A stretch of DNA of 11,757 nucleotides from Rhodospirillaceae bacterium (GTDB lineage: Bacteria; Pseudomonadota; Alphaproteobacteria; DSM-16000; Inquilinaceae): positions 1 to 11,757 of the forward strand of contig JACKIG010000051.1 in NCBI GenBank assembly GCA_020638595.1. The letters are read 5' to 3'. Under the pieces are notes generated by a model. The model was not told where the DNA came from and searched no databases. It saw only the letters and a list, made by a program, of their open reading frames with translations. A program made the position numbers and the translations under genes. Shown piece after piece: positions 1 through 5,157 of the stretch. Within the stretch, counting starts at the first letter, position 1; every line of letters starts with the position of its first letter.

Positions 1-932
1 GGTTCGCGGTCGTCGCCGGCGAGGTCAAGGCGCTGGCGGGCCAGACCGGCAAGGCCACGGCGGAAATCGACAGCACGTTGAAGGATCTGGTGCGCCAGGC
101 GGAAAGCATCGTCGCCGATATCTCGTCCGGCACCCAGCGGGCGGAAGCCGTGCGCAGCGGCACCAGCGCCATCGCCGTCGTCATCGAGGATGTCGGCCAG
201 TCGGTGCAGCAGATGGAAGCCCACGCCACGGAGATGGAGACCTGCGCATCGGAGATCGACGACCGGTGCCGGGTATTTCACCACAGGGTCGAATCCCTGA
301 ACGACGACCTCGGCCATTCCACCCATGATCTCAGCCAGGCGCGCAATCGGCTGAACGCGCTGGTCGAGCTGGGCGAGAGCCTGGTCACGCTGACGGCGAC
401 ATCGGGCATCGAGACGGCCGATACGCCCTATATCAGGGCGGCCACGGCGACGGCCGCCCGGATCGCCACGGTGTTCGAAGAGGCGCTGGACCGCGAGCGG
501 ATCCACGCCTCGGACCTGTTCGACAACGACTACCGCGAGATCCCGGGCACCAATCCCGCCCAGTACCTGACCCGCTTCACCGAATTCACCGACAGGGTGC
601 TTCCGGAGATCCAGGAGGCCCTGCTGGCGTCCGATCCCCGCATCATGTTCTGTGCCGCGGTGGACCGGAACGGCTATCTGCCGACGCACAACCGCAAGTT
701 CTCACAGCCGCAGGGCGGCGATGTCCAGTGGAACACGGCCAACTGCCGCAACCGCCGCATCTTCAACGACCGCGTCGGGCTGGCCGCCGGGCGCAACCGC
801 AAGCCCTTCCTGTTGCAGAACTATCGGCGCGACATGGGCGACGGGCGGTTCGTCCTGATGAAGGATCTGTCGGCCCCGGTCATCGTTCGGGGCCACCATT
901 GGGGGGCCTTCCGCATCGGCTACGCGGCGTAG
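1..932 (+). CDS. Methyl-accepting chemotaxis protein, C-terminal part (5' end outside window)
   Basis: The reading frame is open from the window edge (first complete codon at position 3) to a TAG at 930-932, giving 309 residues of a longer protein. It opens with FAVVAGEVKALAGQT followed by GKATAEI, which is the conserved hairpin-tip segment of the chemoreceptor signalling domain that contacts CheA and CheW. Helical coiled-coil sequence follows for roughly 130 residues. The last 130 or so residues form a separate globular domain, with IPGTNPAQYLTRF, AVDRNGYLPTHN, NCRNRRIFNDRVG, LLQNYRRDMGDG and a final HWGAFRIGY. From memory this domain recurs at the C-terminus of many alphaproteobacterial receptors, where a ligand-sensing role is plausible but inferred. 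There is no NWETF-type CheR tether at the end. A TTG at 78 could start an 284-residue reading, but it lies inside the signalling domain, so it is not a real start. The transmembrane and N-terminal sensor parts cannot be seen. Confidence 0.93.
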   Translation, partial: FAVVAGEVKALAGQTGKATAEIDSTLKDLVRQAESIVADISSGTQRAEAVRSGTSAIAVVIEDVGQSVQQMEAHATEMETCASEIDDRCRVFHHRVESLNDDLGHSTHDLSQARNRLNALVELGESLVTLTATSGIETADTPYIRAATATAARIATVFEEALDRERIHASDLFDNDYREIPGTNPAQYLTRFTEFTDRVLPEIQEALLASDPRIMFCAAVDRNGYLPTHNRKFSQPQGGDVQWNTANCRNRRIFNDRVGLAAGRNRKPFLLQNYRRDMGDGRFVLMKDLSAPVIVRGHHWGAFRIGYAA

Positions 933-960
933 CGGCAACCGGGGCGCGGGGCCCCCGCCG

Positions 961-1815
961 TCAGCGCCGTCGCGTCGTCGCGCGGGCGAACTTCACCGAA
1001 TCGATCACCGCCTTCAGGGCATCGCGCTCGCCCTTGGCGTGCAGGGCCGCCTGCTGGGCCGCATCGCGCTCGCCCTTCAGGCGTTCGCGTTCCGCCTCCA
1101 GCGCGGCAATGTGCGCCTGGCACACTTGCAGGTCCTGGACGATCTGCTGGGCGGTGGCGGAGGTCGCGGAATGCTGCTCCTTCTCCTCCAGGGCAGAGGT
1201 CAGCGCGTCGCGTTCTGCCTGCAGCGCGTCGCGTTCGCGCATCAGTGTCCGGTAGTCGGTGCCGGCCGACAGGTTGGCGGCGGACAGCGTCTCCAGCTCC
1301 TCCTTCACGTCGTCGAACTCTGCCGCGAGGCGCCGGTTTTCCGCCGCCAGGATGGCGGCTTCCTCCTCGGCGACGCGGACACGGGCATCGGCGGCGGCCA
1401 GCGCGCGCTCGTTCTCGATCCGCAATGCGTCCATCGTTCGCCGGATGGCGCGGATCTCCTCCGCGGCGGCCTCGCGCCCGCGCGCTTCCGCAGCCGAGAT
1501 CTCGGAGCTGATGGCGGCATAGATCACATCGACAGCGGCGATCACCGCGTCGGGGGTGTGGGGGGCGCCGGTCATCCCCAGCTCCACCAGCTCGCCGTCC
1601 GGGTGGGTGTCCGGCTCCTGCTCGTCCGTCTCGGCGTGCGGGGGCACGGCCGACTGGCGCTTGCGCCAGGCCCGCAGCTCCTGATGGACGACGCCGAGGG
1701 GGGCGTCGGCGACGATGGCCGAAACGGCGTGCACCGTCGGTGTCTCGCCCTGGGCGGCGATCTCGCCAATGGCGGCGGCGATCCGCTGGGGAATGCCTTT
1801 CTGCTGCTCGGTCAT
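961..1815 (-). CDS. KfrA-like protein: N-terminal DNA-binding domain plus long coiled coil
   Basis: This 284-residue protein has two parts. Residues 7-53 (IPQRIAAAIGEIAAQG, then PTVHAVSAIV, then LRAWRKRQ) resemble the KfrA N-terminal DNA-binding domain, in which a short helical module ends in an LxxWR motif. After a proline- and acid-rich linker (about 54-90), residues 95-275 are heptad-rich, with runs such as ENERALAAADARVRVAEEE and ERDALQAERDAL, indicating a long parallel coiled coil. The tail is basic (RATTRRR). KfrA of IncP/IncU plasmids is a coiled-coil DNA-binding repressor and partition accessory. Chromosomal relatives are common and mostly uncharacterised, so a regulatory or nucleoid role is inference. 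The ATG at 1815 has AGGA six bases upstream. The gene follows the lipoprotein gene by 45 bases on the same strand and may be the last of a three-gene transcript. Its stop lies 28 bases from that of the converging chemoreceptor gene. Two DNA-level direct repeats lie in the coiled-coil coding part. Confidence 0.85.
   Translation of the reverse strand: MTEQQKGIPQRIAAAIGEIAAQGETPTVHAVSAIVADAPLGVVHQELRAWRKRQSAVPPHAETDEQEPDTHPDGELVELGMTGAPHTPDAVIAAVDVIYAAISSEISAAEARGREAAAEEIRAIRRTMDALRIENERALAAADARVRVAEEEAAILAAENRRLAAEFDDVKEELETLSAANLSAGTDYRTLMRERDALQAERDALTSALEEKEQHSATSATAQQIVQDLQVCQAHIAALEAERERLKGERDAAQQAALHAKGERDALKAVIDSVKFARATTRRR
1019..1077. repeat. 17-base direct repeat, 42-base period, inside the KfrA-like coiled coil
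   Basis: GCATCGCGCTCGCCCTT occurs at 1019-1035 and again at 1061-1077, exactly 42 bases apart. On the coding (minus) strand both copies encode KGERDA. The period equals 14 residues, or two heptads, so the register of the coiled coil is kept. This looks like internal duplication within the gene rather than a mobile or regulatory repeat. Confidence 0.85.
1201..1236. repeat. 15-base direct repeat, 21-base period, inside the KfrA-like coiled coil
   Basis: CAGCGCGTCGCGTTC occurs at 1201-1215 and 1222-1236. The period of 21 bases is exactly one heptad and corresponds to the tandem ERDALQA / ERDALTS in the protein. It fits heptad-by-heptad growth or slippage in a coiled-coil gene. Confidence 0.85.
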
Positions 1816-1860
1816 GTCGTTCCTGACGCGATCGGGGGCGCAATCCCGGGCGGTGCCGGG

Positions 1861-2367
1861 CTAGTCCTGGGTGACGGGACCCCGGAACTGGTCCAGGCAG
1901 CTGGCGACGATATCCGCGCATTCGGAATGCTGGGTGCCGAAACCGGCGATGCGGAAGCCGCCGGGGCTGCGGTAGTCGACGCTGGTCACGGTCCCGTCGA
2001 TGATGGTGAACGAGGCCTCGCAATAGTCGCTGCGGATGTCGCGCTCGATCGGGCTGGGCGAACCGAATGCGGCACCCGCCGTCGACCCGGACACGACACT
2101 GGACCGCGTGCTGTTGGTGAACACCGGCGTGCCCGCGTCGATGGGCCGGCCCACCCGCTGGCTTTCATAGGTCAGCACTTCGCCATCGACGATCTGGCGC
2201 GACCGGTCGGGGGTGCCGGCGCAGGCCAGCAGTTGGGTGCGCGAGATGCCGACGATGGCCTGCTGTGCGACCTCGGCCTCCTCCGCCCGCTCCGAAGCGG
2301 TGCATGCGGCGGCCAGCAGGCACAGGCCCGCCGCGGCCCGGGCGGAGATGGGGTGCAGAAGGATCAT
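1861..2367 (-). CDS. Small secreted lipoprotein, cysteine-rich, function unknown
   Basis: This 168-residue protein starts with a short hydrophobic signal (ARAAAGLCLLAAAC) ending in a lipobox-like LAAAC, which predicts lipidation at Cys22 and anchoring in an envelope membrane. The mature part has four further cysteines (C49, C116, C150, C157), enough for two disulfides in the periplasm. Residues 37-53 (AIVGISRTQLLACAGTP) resemble the G-(I/M)-S-x-x-x-(L/V)-L-x-x-x-G-x-P pattern of BamE/SmpA-like lipoproteins, but that is only a short motif match. A Ser/Thr/Gly-rich stretch (84-99) follows, then a beta-rich end. The ATG at 2367 shares ATGA with the stop of the upstream DauA-like gene, and an AGGAAGGGA purine run lies just before it, so translation is probably coupled. 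A longer in-frame reading running back to 2694 is rejected because it lies inside the DauA-like gene and has no signal sequence. I do not recognise a named family. Confidence 0.85.
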   Translation of the reverse strand: MILLHPISARAAAGLCLLAAACTASERAEEAEVAQQAIVGISRTQLLACAGTPDRSRQIVDGEVLTYESQRVGRPIDAGTPVFTNSTRSSVVSGSTAGAAFGSPSPIERDIRSDYCEASFTIIDGTVTSVDYRSPGGFRIAGFGTQHSECADIVASCLDQFRGPVTQD

Positions 2368-3506
2368 CGGGTTCCCTTCCTCAGTCGCCGCGGCGACAGG
2401 TCGGCCGCCTCGACCCCGCGGTCGACGATCTCGGCCGGCAGCGGTTTCTGGCGCGCCAGGGCTGCCGCCAGCCGGGCCAATGCGGGTGCCGTCTGGATAC
2501 CATAGCCGCCCTGGCCCGCGAGCCAGAAAAATGCGTCCCGCCCGTCGTCCCATCCTGCCACCGGGACGCCATCCGGCGGGAAGGTGCGCAGGCCCGCCCA
2601 GCGATGGGTGATGCGGGCGACCGGCAGGGTCGTGGCGGTCTGCACGCGGTCGACCGTCACGGCGACATCCAGCTCCTCGGGCTGGACGTCGCACGGCTCC
2701 ACCGGCGTGGCGTCGGCGGGCGACGCCAGGATGCGGCCGCCTTCGGGCTTGAAATAGAACTGCTCGTCGCAGTCCAGGACCAAGGGCCAGCCCGCGGTCG
2801 GCATGTCTTCCGGCGGATCGAAGGTGATGGCCGTGCGCCGCTTGGGCGTCAGGCCCACCGGTTCAACACCCGCCAGGCGGGCGACGCCGTCGGCCCAGGC
2901 GCCGGCGGCATCGATCAGCACGCCGGCTTCGAACCGGCCGCGCCGCGTGAACACCTGCCAGTGCCCGCCGGTCCACTCGATGCGCTCGACCTCCGCGTCG
3001 GTGAACAGCTGGCCGTCGCGGCCACGCAGCATGCGCTGGTAGCCGTGATGCAGGGCGTGGACGTCGATGTCGCTGGCATCCGGCTCCAGCACCGCGCCGG
3101 CGACATATCCCGGCCGCAGGGCGGGCACGCGGCGCAGCGCCGCCTCCGGCGTCAGTGCCTCCACCACCGTTCCCTCGGCCGCGGCATCCGCCACCATCTG
3201 CGCCAGCGTGGCGGCCTGGTCTTCCCGGCCGATCGCCAGCACCGCGCGCGGCGTCAGCAGCGGATGGTCGGCGAAACGGTCGGGCGGGGCGTCCAGGAAC
3301 GGCCTGGCGGCCGCCGACAGCGCGCGCACCGGCGGCGGCCCATAGGTGGCCACGAACATCGCCGCCGACCGGCCGGTGCTGTGGTAGCCGGGCTGCGACT
3401 CACGTTCCAGCAGGATCACCGATGACGCGGCGGCGATCTCGGCCGCCGCCGACATGCCGGCGATCCCGCCGCCGATCACCAGGTAATCCGCATGCTGTCT
3501 GGTCAC
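2364..3506 (-). CDS. DauA-like FAD-dependent D-amino acid dehydrogenase/oxidase (DAO family)
   Basis: This 380-residue flavoprotein begins with the FAD dinucleotide-binding motif YLVIGGGIAGMSAA (residues 8-21) and the acidic end of the second strand, LLERE (33-37). Next come HSTGRSAA (42-49), ATYGPP (53-58), KRRTAITF (222-229), WAGLRTF (303-309) and GQGGYGIQT (331-339), a series that matches Pseudomonas aeruginosa D-arginine dehydrogenase DauA (about 375 residues) along its whole length. That enzyme oxidises D-amino acids to imino acids. Aligned from memory, catalytic-site Y53, Y249 and R305 correspond to Y55, Y251 and R307 here. H48, T50 and the guanidinium-binding E87 are replaced by M50, V52 and V89. 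A cationic D-amino acid is therefore a less likely substrate, and none can be named. The GTG start at 3506 is chosen for its GAGGT ribosome site five bases upstream. No secretion signal is visible, so the enzyme is probably cytoplasmic or peripheral. Its stop overlaps the lipoprotein start. Confidence 0.9.
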   Translation of the reverse strand: MTRQHADYLVIGGGIAGMSAAAEIAAASSVILLERESQPGYHSTGRSAAMFVATYGPPPVRALSAAARPFLDAPPDRFADHPLLTPRAVLAIGREDQAATLAQMVADAAAEGTVVEALTPEAALRRVPALRPGYVAGAVLEPDASDIDVHALHHGYQRMLRGRDGQLFTDAEVERIEWTGGHWQVFTRRGRFEAGVLIDAAGAWADGVARLAGVEPVGLTPKRRTAITFDPPEDMPTAGWPLVLDCDEQFYFKPEGGRILASPADATPVEPCDVQPEELDVAVTVDRVQTATTLPVARITHRWAGLRTFPPDGVPVAGWDDGRDAFFWLAGQGGYGIQTAPALARLAAALARQKPLPAEIVDRGVEAADLSPRRLRKGTR

Positions 3507-3600
3507 GGCGACCTCGGCCCCGGGGGAAATCCGATGGTGAAGCTAGGCGCGGCCCCGGGCGAACTCAACCGCTGTTCATCGCGGTTTCCCGTCGTCGGGC

Positions 3601-3620
3601 GGCGATGGGATAAAATCGCC
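3601..3620. repeat. Inverted repeat around an AT-rich patch
   Basis: GGCGAT (3601-3606) and ATCGCC (3615-3620) are perfect complements separated by eight bases, GGGATAAA. The spacer and right arm contain the only AT-rich patch in the gap. A dyad in this place could be an operator over a -10 element or a weak hairpin. Its strand of action is unknown and a six-base arm can arise by chance. Confidence 0.35.
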
Positions 3621-3690
3621 TTTCCGCGCCATCTCGACTATGGTCCGCACCCGTGCCCGTCGCCATGTTTCGGACATGCCGGGCGCGTAG

Positions 3691-3718
3691 CGCAGGGGCG
3701 CCGGGTCATGCCCCTGCG
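3691..3718. repeat. Perfect 9-bp inverted repeat upstream of ccmC
   Basis: CGCAGGGGC (3691-3699) and GCCCCTGCG (3710-3718) are perfect complements with a ten-base spacer. The right arm ends 76 bases before the ccmC start. In RNA it would form a stable GC-rich hairpin in the ccm leader. There is no T-run after it, so it is not a typical intrinsic terminator. In DNA it could be a binding site for a dimeric regulator. Confidence 0.6.
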
Positions 3719-3794
3719 GAACCGGCAGTACACGGAGGGGGGTCCGCCTGGGGCGTCAGGATCGCCGTCCCGGCCGTGGGCGACGAATGGAGTC

Positions 3795-4523
3795 ATGCAC
3801 CGATTTGCCAATCCCAACCGGTTCCTGCGGCTGAGCCGGCAGGTCTTGCCCTGGGTGGCCGGCTTGGCGGCCGTGTTGATGGCGGCGGGTCTCTATCTGG
3901 CCCTGGTCGCATCGCCGCCGGATGCCCGCCAGGGCGACACGGTGCGCATCATGTATGTGCATGTCCCTGCCGCCTGGCTGTCGCTGTTCGGCTATGCCTC
4001 GATGGCCGTCGCCAGTGCCGTGGGATACATCTGGAAGCATCCGCTGGCCGATCTCGCCTGCAAGGCGACAGCACCCATCGGTGCGACCTTCACCGCCGTG
4101 TGCCTGGCGACCGGCAGCCTGTGGGGCGAGCCGATGTGGGGCACCTGGTGGGAATGGGATGCACGGATGACCAGCGTGCTGATCCTGTTCTTCCTTTATC
4201 TCGGCTATCTCGCCCTGGTCAGCGCCTTCGACGATCCGACGCGGGGGCTGAAGGCCGGGGCCATCCTGGCGCTGGTCGGGGCCGTCAACCTGCCGGTGAT
4301 CAAGTTTTCCGTGGAATGGTGGAACACGCTGCACCAGCCGCCGTCGGTCAGCCGCCTGGGCACGCCCGCCATCGACCCCAGCATGCTGTGGCCGCTGCTG
4401 GTCATGGCGGCCGCCTTCACCGCCTTTTTCATCACGCTGGTGCTGCTGAACACCCGCTCTGAGATCATCCAGCGCAAGATCCAGGTGCTGCGGGCAGCCC
4501 AGGCCTACGGGGCGGCGGAGTGA
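3795..4523 (+). CDS. ccmC: Cytochrome c maturation protein CcmC (heme transfer to CcmE)
   Basis: CcmC is an inner-membrane protein of System I that presents heme on its periplasmic face and loads it onto CcmE. The 242-residue product has the family's usual length and about six hydrophobic segments. It carries the tryptophan-rich WWD heme-binding motif at 115-127 (WGTWWEWDARMTS) and the two conserved periplasmic histidines that ligate heme, H56 in YVHVPAAWLSLFGY and H180 in WWNTLHQPPSV. The ATG at 3795 is chosen because MHRFANPNRFLRLS matches the family start and GGAG lies just upstream, with a short spacing. The frame stays open about 100 codons further upstream, but that part is unlike CcmC and probably untranslated. 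ccmD follows after three bases. The genes for the partner ATPase complex, ccmA and ccmB, are not upstream as they often are in related genomes. Confidence 0.97.
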   Translation: MHRFANPNRFLRLSRQVLPWVAGLAAVLMAAGLYLALVASPPDARQGDTVRIMYVHVPAAWLSLFGYASMAVASAVGYIWKHPLADLACKATAPIGATFTAVCLATGSLWGEPMWGTWWEWDARMTSVLILFFLYLGYLALVSAFDDPTRGLKAGAILALVGAVNLPVIKFSVEWWNTLHQPPSVSRLGTPAIDPSMLWPLLVMAAAFTAFFITLVLLNTRSEIIQRKIQVLRAAQAYGAAE

Positions 4524-4526
4524 GGG

Positions 4527-4733
4527 ATGCCGGACCGGCTTGAACAGTTCCTGTCCATGGGCGGCTACGGCGCCTATGTCTGGGGCGCCTACGGCCTGTG
4601 CGCGGTGGTGATGGTGCTGCTGGTGGTGTTGACGCTGAAGCGGCTGCGGGCCAACGAACGGACATTGAAGATGCTGGATGGGCTGCGCGCCAGCCGCCGG
4701 CAGCAATCCATGGGGAATGGCGATGCGCCGTAA
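4527..4733 (+). CDS. ccmD: Heme exporter small subunit CcmD
   Basis: CcmD is a small membrane protein that stabilises CcmC-CcmE and is needed to release holo-CcmE from the CcmABC complex. The product is 68 residues with one membrane segment at about 17-38 (VWGAYGLCAVVMVLLVVLTL). It is preceded by the family's FLSMGGYGAYVWGAY motif and followed by a charged cytoplasmic tail. It starts three bases after ccmC, with GGAG in the last codons of ccmC as the ribosome site, and its 3' end overlaps the start of ccmE by 11 bases. Size, motif and position make the call secure even though CcmD is poorly conserved in general. Confidence 0.93.
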   Translation: MPDRLEQFLSMGGYGAYVWGAYGLCAVVMVLLVVLTLKRLRANERTLKMLDGLRASRRQQSMGNGDAP

Positions 4734-5157
4734 GCATCAGCGGACGGCCCTGCTCGCCATGGCGGTGATCGGCATCGGCACCGCCGCGGCGCTGACCCTG
4801 GCGGCGCTGCAGGACAACCTGCTGTTCTTCTACGGCCCCGGCGAGATCGAGGCTCAGCACCTGGTCGCCGGGCAGCGCTTCCGGCTGGGCGGCCTGGTCG
4901 TCGACGGCAGCATCCGCCGGCTGGACGACGGCCTGACCATCACCTTCGACGTCACCGATACGGTGGAGACGGTGTCGGTCGTCTATGTCGGTCCGGTGCC
5001 GGACCTGTTCGCCGAAGGCCAGGGAGTCATTGCCAACGGCATGCTGGACCGCGACGGCGTCTTCCAGGCCGACGAACTGCTGGCCAAGCACGACGAGAAC
5101 TACATGCCGCCGGAGGTGGCGGAGCGGCTGGAACGCGCGGGGCACCCCACGCAATGA
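4723..5157 (+). CDS. ccmE: Heme chaperone CcmE
   Basis: CcmE is the periplasmic heme chaperone. It binds heme covalently through a histidine and hands it to CcmF/CcmH. The product has 144 residues: a membrane anchor at about 8-29, then a soluble beta-barrel domain containing FYGPGEI, FRLGGLVVDGS and TFDVTDT. Near the end is LAKHDENYMPPE, in which H123 is the covalent heme-binding residue and Y127 a heme ligand. The ATG at 4723 is preferred because GGGGA at 4712-4716 is spaced six bases from it. The ATG at 4717 would have no spacing, and a start at 4678 would add unrelated residues lying within ccmD. The stop overlaps the ccmF start in ATGA. Confidence 0.96.
   Translation: MRRKHQRTALLAMAVIGIGTAAALTLAALQDNLLFFYGPGEIEAQHLVAGQRFRLGGLVVDGSIRRLDDGLTITFDVTDTVETVSVVYVGPVPDLFAEGQGVIANGMLDRDGVFQADELLAKHDENYMPPEVAERLERAGHPTQ

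Larger units (their letters stand above)
3507..3794. promoter_or_regulatory. Divergent intergenic region between dauA-like gene and ccmC
   Basis: This 288-base gap must hold the promoters for both the minus-strand dauA-like group and the plus-strand ccm cluster. I see no convincing -35/-10 pair. The only AT-rich patch is GATAAAAT at 3609-3616, which lies inside an inverted repeat and has no TTGACA-like partner. A second, stronger inverted repeat lies at 3691-3718. A purine run GGAGGGGGG at 3734-3742 looks like a ribosome site but no start codon follows at a useful distance. The region is open in the ccmC frame on the plus strand, but the predicted protein there is not CcmC-like. Confidence 0.6.

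Noticed and set aside
920..2023. Alternative minus-strand frame of 367 codons over the KfrA-like gene
   Set aside because: It is Arg/Pro/Gly-rich without motifs, whereas the chosen frame gives clear heptads and the LxxWR motif.
1039..2505. Plus-strand 488-codon open frame across the KfrA-like and lipoprotein genes
   Set aside because: It has no recognisable domain, while the opposite strand carries a lipobox signal, a KfrA-type head, a coiled coil and good ribosome sites.
3680..3760. tRNA-like opening CGGGCGCGTAGCGCAG in the ccmC leader
   Set aside because: It resembles the 5' end of an alphaproteobacterial tRNA-Pro, but no anticodon stem, GGTTCGAATCC-type T-arm or closing acceptor strand follows.
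3492..3794. N-terminal extension of CcmC by about 100 residues
   Set aside because: The extension is proline- and glycine-rich, does not resemble CcmC, and overlaps the dauA-like start. The ATG at 3795 gives the normal length.
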